Positions 44,487 through 53,225 of a stretch of 64,000 nucleotides of DNA are shown piece after piece. The stretch's first letter is position 1, and each line of letters starts with the position of its first letter. The DNA comes from Lactiplantibacillus pingfangensis. GTDB taxonomy: Bacteria; Bacillota; Bacilli; Lactobacillales; Lactobacillaceae. The DNA is taken from positions 51,350 through 115,349 of the forward strand of contig NZ_BJDG01000008.1 in the NCBI RefSeq assembly GCF_005404945.1. The letters are read 5' to 3'. Made by a program: the position numbers and the translations under genes. Under the pieces are notes generated by a model, which saw only the letters and a list, made by a program, of their open reading frames with translations, was not told the DNA's origin and did no database searches.

Positions 44487-45081
44487 AGCAGGTCACAAGC
44501 CTTTCTAATTATAAATTGTTACTTTAACTTAAACACAAATTCAAATCAAAAACAAGCCATTAGCGGAGATGCTGTGAGACGCATTTTAAGGCTCAGTTGA
44601 GTTAACACACGGATAAGTTATCGTCAAAGTTAACTGAGCTGACGTGATTAAGTTAGTCTAAAATACTGTCATTAACTCAGTTTAGGTTTAACGCCATTTT
44701 TTGCTAGTAATTAAAGTCAACACTAAAAACAACTTATTGAACATGAATTAAAGAATTCGACTCAGAAAAGTTTTTCAAAAAAATAAACCGAAAGTCTGAG
44801 TCACCAAATTATAAGTGACAGATCAATTTTTTTACCAAAAGTGCCAAAATTTGCTCAGGGGGTCTAAATTGGGTCATGGGGGAGGATTTTAAATCCAGCT
44901 TCTACTTCGTATAATATATATTATGTAAACTAGAATACTTTAAAAAAGCCCCCCGCTTAAATATCTGCCGTAATTAGCCTAATATGTTAAAAGACCGTTC
45001 TTTTAAATGTTTTACTGCAATGTTTTCTCACGACAGATTTCAATTGCTGACGGGTTTAAAATATTAGTAATTCCCACACAA
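44487..45081. other. AT-rich gene-free terminus region around dif
   Basis: About 600 bp without a credible gene. It contains dif, an imperfect hairpin with AGTTAAC/GTTAACT arms (44612-44641), G-rich tracts (GGGGGTCTAAATTGGG, 44857-44872) and a C-rich tract (CCCCCCG, 44950). A 69-codon open frame at 45007 overlaps the terminator of the next gene and is not considered real. Confidence 0.6.
44904..44931. other. Chromosome dimer resolution site dif (XerCD)
   Basis: A 28-bp site: XerC-type arm ACTTCGTATAA, 6-bp centre TATATA, XerD-type arm TTATGTAAACT. From memory, the Bacillus subtilis dif differs at two bases of the left arm and is identical in the centre and right arm. The coding-strand bias of the window reverses around it. 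Confidence 0.93.
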
Positions 45082-45126
45082 ATAGCCAGTAAAGTTGGCG
45101 ATTTGTTTTCCAACTTTACTGGCTAT
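45082..45126 (-). terminator. Terminator of the alpha/beta hydrolase gene
   Basis: Perfect 17-bp inverted repeat, ATAGCCAGTAAAGTTGG with CCAACTTTACTGGCTAT, 11-nt loop, 12 bp past the hydrolase stop. Confidence 0.8.
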
Positions 45127-45137
45127 GAACCCAGCAG

Positions 45138-46148
45138 TTATTTTAACGCTTGTTTAAAGAATGCTTCAATTTTATCAAATGGAATCAAATCTTTTCGGTC
45201 ATATAAATCAACATGATCTGCATCTGGTACCACAACTAATTCTTTGGGTTCATTAGCGGCTTGATAAATGTCTTGCGAATAATATAGTGAATGTGCATTT
45301 TCACCAGCAATTAACATCAATGGTCTTGGTGAAATCTCTTGAACATTAGTCATTAACGGAAAACTAAAGAATGACATTGGCGTGGTTGCTGTCCAGGCAC
45401 CAGTCGAGTTAATCGAATTCTGATGATACCCGCGTGGCGTTTTGTAGTAATCGTAAAATGAGGCCAAGACTGGATTCGGGTTTTCCGGTAAAACATCTGG
45501 CAAGCCTTTGGTATGCATGATTTCGCCATTTTCGTCAAAGGCAACTTCATGCGGTCCAATGGCTGGTTCACCATTTTTAGCGTCCTCCCAGCGTTGTTGG
45601 CTGAGATAATTCTTAATTTTTTGACGTTCTGCTTTAGTATAACTGTCATGATAACCACGACTAATACTGCGAGACATATCGTACATTGATGCCGTAGCAA
45701 CGGCCTTAATCCGCGTATCGGTCGCGGTTGCGGTGATGGCCATCCCACTTAGACCACAAATCGCCATGGCACCAATCCGGTCACGATCCACATAGTCTAA
45801 TTGGCCAAGATAATCGACTGCGGCACTAAAGTCTTCAGTATTAATGTCCGGTGAGGCAACGTTTCTGGGGCTACCTGAACTTTCACCGGTGTACGACGGG
45901 TCAAATGCGACGGCAACGAAGCCCCAAGTGGCCATCTCTTGAGCATATAAACCAGAGGATTGCTCCTTAACCGCACCAAATGGCCCACTAACGACAATTG
46001 CTGGTGATTTCTTCGTCGCATAGTCAGTTGGTAAATAAACATCACCAGCTAGAACTAAGCCGAACCGGTTTTTAAAATGAGCTTTATGCATTTCTATTTG
46101 GGGGTAAGTTTTAAATATTCGTGTATCAGCGTTGTTTGTAGTTTCCAT
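45138..46148 (-). CDS. Alpha/beta hydrolase (YcjY/DltD-like peptidase S15 type)
   Basis: A 336-residue cytosolic hydrolase without a signal peptide. It has KSPAIVVSGPFGAVKEQSSG, FVAVAFDPSYTGESSG, the nucleophile-elbow region GAMAICGLSGMAITATA and the late His in VVPDADHVDLYDRKD. Related proteins are annotated as X-Pro dipeptidyl-peptidase-like or dienelactone-type hydrolases; the substrate is not known. It lies 23 bp downstream of the broken dehydrogenase and runs with it and two other minus-strand genes as an apparent stress/redox operon facing a divergent LysR regulator. Confidence 0.8.
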   Translation of the reverse strand: METTNNADTRIFKTYPQIEMHKAHFKNRFGLVLAGDVYLPTDYATKKSPAIVVSGPFGAVKEQSSGLYAQEMATWGFVAVAFDPSYTGESSGSPRNVASPDINTEDFSAAVDYLGQLDYVDRDRIGAMAICGLSGMAITATATDTRIKAVATASMYDMSRSISRGYHDSYTKAERQKIKNYLSQQRWEDAKNGEPAIGPHEVAFDENGEIMHTKGLPDVLPENPNPVLASFYDYYKTPRGYHQNSINSTGAWTATTPMSFFSFPLMTNVQEISPRPLMLIAGENAHSLYYSQDIYQAANEPKELVVVPDADHVDLYDRKDLIPFDKIEAFFKQALK

Positions 46149-46171
46149 AATTAAATAACTCCATTCACTCG

Positions 46172-46702
46172 TTATTTTAAGGTGTCCATATCAATGACAA
46201 AACGGTAATGAACATCACTGTCGATAATTCTTTGATAAACAGTTGGGACGTCATCAATGCCAATCATTTCAATCTGTGGCCTAACTTGATGTGCGGCTGC
46301 AAAGTTCAGCATTGCTTGTGTCATTGGGATACCACCGCCGTTTGAAACGGTGATCGTGCCCTGCTTGCTGAACAGACTGAACAAGTTAAATTGTTGTGCT
46401 GCCATCGTTAACCCAACAAAACAAAAGATACCATTGACCGTTAATAATTTAAGATAATAATCTAAGTTTAATTTAACCGCAGCAGTGTTCAAAATGAAAT
46501 CAAATTGACCCGCAAATCGATCAAAGTCGGCATCATCGCGTAAGATTTCATAACCGGTAGCGCCAAATTTTTCTGCTTCGGCCCGCTTCCGCTCTGAATG
46601 GCCGTGCACTGTCACTTCCGCACCTCTCCCAATTTGATAGTGAACTAATGGGCTAAGACTACCAACCCCTGCCCTGTCGCCGACTTTGAAATCCAGTCCC
46701 AA
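46172..46702 (-). pseudogene. Remnant of a zinc-type alcohol dehydrogenase
   Basis: The 176 residues are mostly the NAD(P)-binding half of a cinnamyl-alcohol-type dehydrogenase (IGRGAEVTVHGHSERKRAE, FDFILNTAAVKLNLDYYLKL). The first residues, LDFKVGDRAGVG, belong to the missing GroES-like zinc domain and are joined directly to SLSPLVHYQIGRGAEV, as if the intervening ~100 codons with the zinc ligands were deleted. The true 5' end is also absent; the open frame starts 3 bp after the upstream stop. It cannot be a working dehydrogenase. Confidence 0.8.
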
Positions 46703-46705
46703 CCA

Positions 46706-47347
46706 TTATAGCCAGCTAGGTTTATCGCCATCAGTATTAGGCTTATTTAAGCCAACGCTATGACGGGCCGCTAATTCCGGATGTTTAATTAATTTAAAGG
46801 CATAATCGGCAACACTGGCCCGTGAGACTTCAGTCCCCTTGAATGACTCACTAACATCAGTCGTTTCATAAGCCACTTCAGTTTGATCTGTTAGCCAAGC
46901 TGGCCGTAATTCAGTGTAGACAATATCCGACCCAGCCAATAATTTAGCGGATTCACGAAACCCCGGTAAGTATGCCGCAATGGCTTGTTCATTCCACTCG
47001 CCAAATTTACCTGGGACTTCATGATGCGCACCGAGCGCGCTAATGAAAATTAGTCGCGTTTGCTTAGCTTCGTGCATCGCGGTCAGGATACTTTGCGTTT
47101 GTTGTCCTAAATCGGTTCCGCCGACGTTGGAATAAACGAGATCGACGTCTTGCATTGCCAATCGCAGGGCCTCAGTGTCTAAAACATTACCATCAACTAA
47201 CGTCACCCGTGGATTGTCCTGGTACTGTGACAATCGCTGAGTTTGTCGTAAAAACAACACCAGTTCATCTGTAGTTTCGTCTAATAATCGGTTAATGAGG
47301 ATACGAGCGGTACCGCCATTAGCACCAATAATCATAATTTTTTTCAT
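46706..47347 (-). CDS. NAD(P)-binding oxidoreductase (NmrA/YwnB-like)
   Basis: A 213-residue Rossmann-fold protein of the atypical SDR type: MIIGANGGTARILINRLL at the N-terminus, VDGNVLDTEAL, LIFISALGAH and a YTELRPAWL segment. There is no YxxxK catalytic pair. Such proteins act as quinone or flavin reductases or redox sensors. It starts 4 bp after the DUF2255 gene stop and is cotranscribed with it. Confidence 0.85.
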   Translation of the reverse strand: MKKIMIIGANGGTARILINRLLDETTDELVLFLRQTQRLSQYQDNPRVTLVDGNVLDTEALRLAMQDVDLVYSNVGGTDLGQQTQSILTAMHEAKQTRLIFISALGAHHEVPGKFGEWNEQAIAAYLPGFRESAKLLAGSDIVYTELRPAWLTDQTEVAYETTDVSESFKGTEVSRASVADYAFKLIKHPELAARHSVGLNKPNTDGDKPSWL

Positions 47348-47350
47348 TAG

Positions 47351-47761
47351 TTAGGACTTCCTTTCTGATCTGGGGACAATTTCCAATGTGGATTCCCTAG
47401 GACACTTCTGAATCATTGACGCGAGATAGGGGCTATCCGCGTATTTCTTTTGATAGGCGCGGTCAATTTTGCGATTTAAGTCGGCATTGGCAACGTCAAC
47501 AAAACCGATTTCGTAATTTGCACCAGCCAAATGCATACGACCGGCGCGCTGTTTAACTGCGGAACGGTGCCAGCGCGAGTTCACCCCATGCCACGCGCGG
47601 ACAAACAAGTGACCAGCGACCACCACTGACCAGATCCACGTTGGTGTGCCGTAAGTCTTGCCATCACTATAAAATGGTGATACCTGGAAATCGTCAGCCA
47701 CGGAAAAAGCCGTTAATTGTTGTGCCTGCCAGTGCGGAATCATTTCAGTTCGAGGCATCAT
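47351..47761 (-). CDS. DUF2255 family protein
   Basis: About 136 residues. The central VVVAGHLFVRAWHGVNSRWH, then AGRMHLAGANYEIGFVDV and DRAYQKKYADSPYL, correspond to the DUF2255 pattern. The function is unknown, but the family often sits beside SDR-type reductases under LysR control. AAAGGAGGGGGTTGAA sets tandem ATGs at 47761/47758, so the longer frame to 47806 is not used. It is the first gene of the minus-strand operon, divergent from the LysR gene. Confidence 0.8.
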   Translation of the reverse strand: MMPRTEMIPHWQAQQLTAFSVADDFQVSPFYSDGKTYGTPTWIWSVVVAGHLFVRAWHGVNSRWHRSAVKQRAGRMHLAGANYEIGFVDVANADLNRKIDRAYQKKYADSPYLASMIQKCPRESTLEIVPRSERKS

Positions 47762-47923
47762 TTCAACCCCCTCCTTTAAATTGGTTATCATTCGCCGGTC
47801 AGTCAACGGTGCCCGGAGAACGGCTCATTTCTTAACAATTACTAGCATAAGGGTTGACAAGTACTATGTCTAATGCTTAGATTAAATCAAAACATATACT
47901 TAATAAGCATGGGAGTGACTGAA

Positions 47924-48808
47924 ATGGAATTACGGGTTTTACGCTATTTTCAAGCGGTTGTGCAAGAACGCAATATTAGCCGCGCGGCCTTACAACTGCA
48001 TGTTTCACAACCAACAATTTCGCGACAATTACATGACTTGGAAGAAGAATTAGGAATCGTTTTGTTTGAGCGAGGTAGCCGTAACATTCAATTGACCGAT
48101 AGTGGCGACTATTTTTCAAATCAGGTTAATCAAATTCTAGCTTTAACGGATAAAACGTTGGCAAATATTCATGAAGATCAAGATATTAGCGGCAACATTG
48201 TCATTGGTAGTGCGGAGGCACGGAGTTTTTTGACGATTGCCCAATCTTTCAATGGGTTACAAAAAAAGTACCCGCACATTCAAATTGATGTGATTAGTAC
48301 CAACGCCGATCAAATCAGAACGAGTCTCAAATCTGGTTATTATGATTTTGGCATCATCATGGAGCCTGGTGATAAAACCGGCTATGATTTCATGCGCCTA
48401 CCTGGCGAAAGTCGTTGGGGATTGCTCGTTTCGAACCACTCACCATTAGCGACTCAGGATCATATTGAACTGACAGATCTGGCCAATGAAAAGCTGATTA
48501 TTTCTAGTCAACGTGGCATGACTGAACTTTTAAATGACTGGCTGGGTGGCAGTGCGACTAAGTTAACGATTGTCGCAACGTATACCTTGCTCTACAACGC
48601 CTCCCTAATGGTTTCTGCTGGTGTTGGCAGTGCGCTGTGTATCGACGGCATCGTCAATACAAATCAATCTGACTTAACTTTCATTCCAATCAAGCCACGG
48701 TTCACGGCTGGTACTAGTTTGGTTTGGCACCAAGGACAACGACATTCAGCCGCGTCGGAAGCTTTCTTAAAACAACTTTCAGCGGATATCGACCAACCAC
48801 TACCATGA
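47924..48808 (+). CDS. LysR-type regulator divergent from the DUF2255 operon
   Basis: A 294-residue LTTR. The HTH is LRYFQAVVQERNISRAALQL followed by HVSQPTISRQLHDLEEELG; the effector domain includes GNIVIGSAEARSF and GFGIIMEPG-type ligand-pocket segments. The start is the ATG at 47924 behind GGGAGTG. The 160-bp divergent intergenic space is the expected operator region. By analogy with other divergent LTTRs it probably controls the adjacent reductase/hydrolase operon, now partly decayed. Confidence 0.9.
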   Translation: MELRVLRYFQAVVQERNISRAALQLHVSQPTISRQLHDLEEELGIVLFERGSRNIQLTDSGDYFSNQVNQILALTDKTLANIHEDQDISGNIVIGSAEARSFLTIAQSFNGLQKKYPHIQIDVISTNADQIRTSLKSGYYDFGIIMEPGDKTGYDFMRLPGESRWGLLVSNHSPLATQDHIELTDLANEKLIISSQRGMTELLNDWLGGSATKLTIVATYTLLYNASLMVSAGVGSALCIDGIVNTNQSDLTFIPIKPRFTAGTSLVWHQGQRHSAASEAFLKQLSADIDQPLP

Positions 48809-48850
48809 AAAAAGCTCACCGATTCGAATTCGGTGAGCTTTTTTCATGGT
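48802..48850. terminator. Bidirectional terminator between LysR and the UvrA-like gene
   Basis: Arms of 21 bp (48802-48822 and 48830-48850), containing AAAAAAGCTCACCGA and TCGGTGAGCTTTTTT, around a 7-nt centre. The LysR stop codon lies inside the left arm. Confidence 0.93.
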
Positions 48851-48861
48851 AATTTAATTTT

Positions 48862-51399
48862 CTAATCTGACATTAGTGAAAACTTTTCAAAATGAGCTTT
48901 CAAATAATCAAGCGTCAAACTGTGTGCCTCTTGAATGAGCGCTTGTGGTCGACCACTTGCCATTAATTGTCCACCCGCTTGGCCGCCTTTAGGGCCTAAA
49001 TCAATGAGGTAATCAGCGTTGGTCATCAAATCAAGATCATGGGTAATGATAATAACCGTGGCCCCCTTAGCCTTTAAGCTGTTGATGACCCCTAGTAAAG
49101 TTTGGACGTCTTGCGGATGCAGGCCAACGGATGGTTCATCAAAAATAAATAAGGTCTTGCTCTGACGCTTATTTAAATGACTCATGAGCTTTAACCGTTG
49201 GGCTTCGCCACCAGAAAGACTGGGAGTGCTTTCACCTAAATGTAAATACCCCAGTCCCATTTCGTCAAGTAACTGTAGTTGTTTTTCAATCTTAGGGACC
49301 GTTTCAAAGACGTTTAAGGCGTCACGAACGGACAAGTTTAATAAGTCCACGATTGTATAATCGTGCCAGCGAATCCGTTGAATCTCGTCTTTATAGCGGG
49401 TGCCATGGCAGTAAGGACAAATTTCTTCCATATCAGGCAAGTATTGAATATCCAACGTAATGGTTCCGAGTCCCCCACAGTGTTCACAGGCGCCCTGCTT
49501 ATTGTTGTATGAAAAATAAGCAAGACCGTACTTTTTAGCTTTGGCAGCTGGTAGCGCCGCAAAAAGGCGTCGCAAATTATCCATAATTGTCGTGTAGGTC
49601 GCAATCGTGGAACGCGTATTTTTACCAATCGGTTTGGCATCTACAGAGACGACGTCTGTCAAATGCGTCTTTAGGCGCGTCACTTGTTTTGGTAATGCAG
49701 CGTGCGCAGTCAACGCTTTAATCGCCGGAACTAGACTGTCTAAAATTAGACTGGTCTTCCCTGCGCCCGAGAAGCCCGTGACCGCGGTAATTTCATTGCC
49801 TGGGATTGTGACGGCAACATCATGCAAATTAAAGTAATTTTTGACTTCAAAGCTGGTGTCGAGCGTGCTGGCGTTCTTAGCCGTCGGAACTTTCGCGTGC
49901 AGAATATTAGCGGTACCCGCGATATATGGCCCGATTAAGGACTTCGGATTCCCAACCAAATCCTTGGGCTTTCCTTCGGCAATGACTGTCCCACCAGCAT
50001 CACCTGAACCTGGGCCAATTTCAATCACCCAGTCCGCCGCTTCAATAATATCGACCTCATGATCGACCACTACGAGTGAATTTCCTTGGGCAATCAAGGC
50101 TCTAAAAATCCGAATCAGCCCTTTAACGTTATCTGGATGTAACCCAATTGAGGGTTCATCTAGGACGTACAACACGCCGGTGGTCTCTGTACGAATGGTT
50201 TTTGCCAATTGCAGGCGTTGTAGTTCCCCGGTTGATAAAGTATTACCATTACGTGACAGCGTCAAATAGTCCAACCCTAGTTCAAGCAGTGGACGCAAGC
50301 TGTCCGTTAAATTCTTGAATAGAATGGTCGCCATAGCTTGCATCTCATCTGGCAATTCAGCCTGTGCTTGGGCTTGCCAGTGAGCTAATTTTCCGAGTGA
50401 TAAATCCGCCACTTCAGCAATATTTTGACCACCGACCAATTGGGTTAATAATTCTGGATTTAAGCGGGTTCCATGGCAAGTTGGACAGACCGAAAAATGG
50501 AAAAATTGATTGACCTTATTGATTGCCCGGTCACTTTTGACCGTTTTAAGTGAATCATAAACGGCGGCATGGGCATTTTCATACAACGTTTTGTCGGTAT
50601 GGAAAACCCGCCCCGTTGACGTTCGAAAATCAACTGGGTATTGTTTTTTCTCACCATTCAGCACGATGTCTTTTTCGTGATCGGTCAAGTCTTTGTAAGG
50701 CACGTCCAGCCGAACACCTAATGTTTCCGCGACTGTCGGCATGAAGTTCCGCCCTGGTAAGTGCCAAGCTGCAACGACACCTTCAGCGAGCGTCAGGTTT
50801 TCATCGCCAATCAGTTTACTTTCGTCTAATTCACGAACTTTACCAGTACCGTGACATTCAGGACAAGCGCCACCCGAATTAAAGGCAAAGTCTTCGGCCG
50901 ATTTCGCCATAAATTCAACGCCACATTCTGGGCAAGTCAGCAGACCCATTTTACTATCTGGTCCACCGGGCAAATCCATCGATTGGGCCACTTTTAAACT
51001 TGGTGCGATCCGATGACCATTCGGACAGACTAGTGACCCTAAACGCGAGAAAATTAACCGGACGACATTGAATAACTCACTCATTGAGCCCACCGTTGAA
51101 CGCTCGGAAGGCACACTTGGTCTTTGACGCAACGCGATCGCTGATGGAATGTGCTTAACTTCCTGAACTTGCGACCGTTTTGCCTGTCCAATGCGGCGTC
51201 TAGTATAAGTTGATAACGCTTCAAGATACCGTCGTGATCCTTCCGCATACAAAATGCCCATCGCTAAAGAACTTTTCCCAGAACCGGAGGGACCCGAAAT
51301 TGCGACAAATTGATTTAGGGGAATATCAACATTAATATTTTTTAAATTATGAACATTACCGCCACGAACGCTAATGTGCTCAGTCATTTTTTCACTCAT
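48862..51399 (-). CDS. UvrA-like ABC ATPase (UvrA paralogue)
   Basis: About 845 residues, roughly 100 shorter than housekeeping UvrA. Walker A motifs are SGPSGSGKSS and TGFSGAGKTS; signatures are LSTGELQRLQLAKTI and LSGGEAQRLKLMSHL; Walker B motifs are LYVLDEPSIGLHP and LFIFDEPSVGLHP. Cys-rich zinc modules are CPECGVEF...CPECHGTGK and CEHCGGLG...CPYCHGTR. The shorter form is typical of UvrA2-class paralogues linked to drug export or drug-lesion tolerance; the role here is open. The ATG at 51399 is 11 bp after AAAGGTGG. Confidence 0.85.
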   Translation of the reverse strand: MSEKMTEHISVRGGNVHNLKNINVDIPLNQFVAISGPSGSGKSSLAMGILYAEGSRRYLEALSTYTRRRIGQAKRSQVQEVKHIPSAIALRQRPSVPSERSTVGSMSELFNVVRLIFSRLGSLVCPNGHRIAPSLKVAQSMDLPGGPDSKMGLLTCPECGVEFMAKSAEDFAFNSGGACPECHGTGKVRELDESKLIGDENLTLAEGVVAAWHLPGRNFMPTVAETLGVRLDVPYKDLTDHEKDIVLNGEKKQYPVDFRTSTGRVFHTDKTLYENAHAAVYDSLKTVKSDRAINKVNQFFHFSVCPTCHGTRLNPELLTQLVGGQNIAEVADLSLGKLAHWQAQAQAELPDEMQAMATILFKNLTDSLRPLLELGLDYLTLSRNGNTLSTGELQRLQLAKTIRTETTGVLYVLDEPSIGLHPDNVKGLIRIFRALIAQGNSLVVVDHEVDIIEAADWVIEIGPGSGDAGGTVIAEGKPKDLVGNPKSLIGPYIAGTANILHAKVPTAKNASTLDTSFEVKNYFNLHDVAVTIPGNEITAVTGFSGAGKTSLILDSLVPAIKALTAHAALPKQVTRLKTHLTDVVSVDAKPIGKNTRSTIATYTTIMDNLRRLFAALPAAKAKKYGLAYFSYNNKQGACEHCGGLGTITLDIQYLPDMEEICPYCHGTRYKDEIQRIRWHDYTIVDLLNLSVRDALNVFETVPKIEKQLQLLDEMGLGYLHLGESTPSLSGGEAQRLKLMSHLNKRQSKTLFIFDEPSVGLHPQDVQTLLGVINSLKAKGATVIIITHDLDLMTNADYLIDLGPKGGQAGGQLMASGRPQALIQEAHSLTLDYLKAHFEKFSLMSD

Positions 51400-51575
51400 C
51401 GCATATCTAACCACCTTTAAGCTAATCTTAGCGCAATCTGAACGGTTTTTAAATTAAACTAACGTTGAGACCGCTGGATAACTTTAATGATAAACTATCC
51501 CGTTCGGTGACAGTCAAGCAACTATTGGCCGTTTGTGTCTGTATAGTTAATCACCGATAAACCAGTTGCCACACA

Positions 51576-51622
51576 AAAAGTGATCGGCGTAGTTTACTCA
51601 TGTAAACGGCGACGATCACTTT
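51576..51622 (-). terminator. Terminator of the GT-C membrane protein gene
   Basis: AAAAGTGATCG and CGATCACTTTT arms, with inner GTTTAC/GTAAAC, and T runs on either strand; it lies just past the 51639 stop. Confidence 0.85.
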
Positions 51623-51638
51623 TGTCTCAGGTTGATAT

Positions 51639-53225
51639 TTAAACTGCGTGAGCCTTCGATTCAATTGCTTGTATTGAACGCCAGGCATGTGATTTCAGCG
51701 TTGCGAGCCCACAAATACTTAGGAAAATTAATGGCAAATATAAAATGACGTGATAACGGCCCTGAACCTCGACTAATAGGCTACCGGTTGTAAAACCAGC
51801 TAGTAGTAACGCGGCATAGAAGAAATACTGCGTCAAATAATGGTTACGTTTTGACCATAACAGATAAAGCCCTAAGCCGCTACTCAGCAATGCGGCGCCC
51901 ATTAATAGCTCAAAGTAAATCAAAGCTAGCCAGTTCCAGAAACCACGACTCCATTGCCACCAATGGTTGTTGGCGCGCTGAGACCGCTTTGGACTGAGAT
52001 TATAGAGTACCCAGTCATAGCCGTAGTCTTCAGCCATGAAGTTTTGCATTTTTTGCTGCAGAAAGCCGCCCCATTGTCCGGTTCGTGCAAGCTCATGAAG
52101 CTGCTTTTGCGTGGCTTGACTCATTTTAGTGGCAATTTTGCTGTACGCAACGGTCGGAACCGGTTCAACTTTCAGTTCATGGGTTACGACCCCCATCAAG
52201 GCAGCATCATAGGCACCACCAGTTTTGGGGTCAGTCCCGGTTGCCATACTATAGGCCGTGCTCACGCGGTTAGGCGCAACCTCAAAACCGTACAGCCAAC
52301 TATAAATGGTTGGGGCAACGAACATCAGACTGGCAAGCGACACGACAAAGAGACTAAAAAGTTTGAATGGCTGTGGTTGTCGGACCCCCCTGCCGCGTAG
52401 CCAAACCCCAATGCCTAAAAAGATTAGGGCAATCAGCCAAATCGCAACAATTGGACGCACCATATTGGCGGCAAAACTCGCAAGCAACGCAATTGAAAAA
52501 TTAACCCAGTGATCACGTGGCGTGGCGGTGACGAGTGGTTGGACCATATTCGTTAGTGCCAACATTGCAATCAATAGAAAGGTTAGAAATACTGGTTCTG
52601 CCCCGTTTAGCAGACTCCCATATAACCAGAATGCCGGAATCCAGTAGAAGATCAGTGCCGCTGCAATGCCCAGTGATCGCGATAACCAACGCGCAACTAA
52701 CCAATAGAGCAAAAACATGTCTAACAAGCTACAAGTAATATTGATCAGTTGACTAATCACGAAGGTCGATCCCCAAAAGGCCGCACCTAAGCTGAAAAGC
52801 GAGGCAATATTAATGGCATGCGGAAAAATGACATAATTCCCAATATCACCATTCACGAAGAGTTGTTTCCAGGTCAATCCTTGGGCGCTGAATGCAGCCA
52901 GCGCATGGTAATTCCAAAAATCTGAAGTGGGCTGTATTTTGAAAAGCCCTAGCAATGGGAGTTTGAGTGCAGTCAGGCCGATAAAAGTGGCAACCAGCCA
53001 ACTCGTTTCGCGTCGTGTTAACCAGTTAGTCAGCAAAACGACACTACCTAGGATCAGGCCGATGACCACCACGGCAATCACGAGGGCCCAGTTGAATTGC
53101 AGCCCACTATTTTTTTGTGCATTGGTCGCAGTTGCCACCATCATCCAACCAATTAAGCCAATCGTGATGGTCAAGGTTAGCGCCTGCATCGTCATTAAAG
53201 TCCGTTGTTTTAACATAGACTTCAT
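51639..53225 (-). CDS. Multi-pass membrane protein, GT-C/family 39-like
   Basis: A 528-residue integral membrane protein with about eleven helices. The first extracellular loop has FKIQPTSDFWNYHALAAFSA, an acidic/aromatic loop reminiscent of the GT-C (PMT/ArnT-like) active-site Asp. A late extracytoplasmic loop precedes the last helices (YHVILYLPLIFLSICGLA). It overlaps the upstream GT2 gene by 4 bp, so the pair probably transfers a sugar from a lipid carrier to an envelope acceptor. No substrate can be named. Confidence 0.7.
   Translation of the reverse strand: MKSMLKQRTLMTMQALTLTITIGLIGWMMVATATNAQKNSGLQFNWALVIAVVVIGLILGSVVLLTNWLTRRETSWLVATFIGLTALKLPLLGLFKIQPTSDFWNYHALAAFSAQGLTWKQLFVNGDIGNYVIFPHAINIASLFSLGAAFWGSTFVISQLINITCSLLDMFLLYWLVARWLSRSLGIAAALIFYWIPAFWLYGSLLNGAEPVFLTFLLIAMLALTNMVQPLVTATPRDHWVNFSIALLASFAANMVRPIVAIWLIALIFLGIGVWLRGRGVRQPQPFKLFSLFVVSLASLMFVAPTIYSWLYGFEVAPNRVSTAYSMATGTDPKTGGAYDAALMGVVTHELKVEPVPTVAYSKIATKMSQATQKQLHELARTGQWGGFLQQKMQNFMAEDYGYDWVLYNLSPKRSQRANNHWWQWSRGFWNWLALIYFELLMGAALLSSGLGLYLLWSKRNHYLTQYFFYAALLLAGFTTGSLLVEVQGRYHVILYLPLIFLSICGLATLKSHAWRSIQAIESKAHAV

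Noticed and set aside
44400..44600. 66-codon plus-strand open frame opposite the recombinase gene
   Set aside because: It is antisense to the start of the recombinase-like gene, without an RBS or a recognisable product.
45007..45216. 69-codon open frame after dif
   Set aside because: It runs across the perfect terminator hairpin of the hydrolase gene and into that gene antisense; no RBS.
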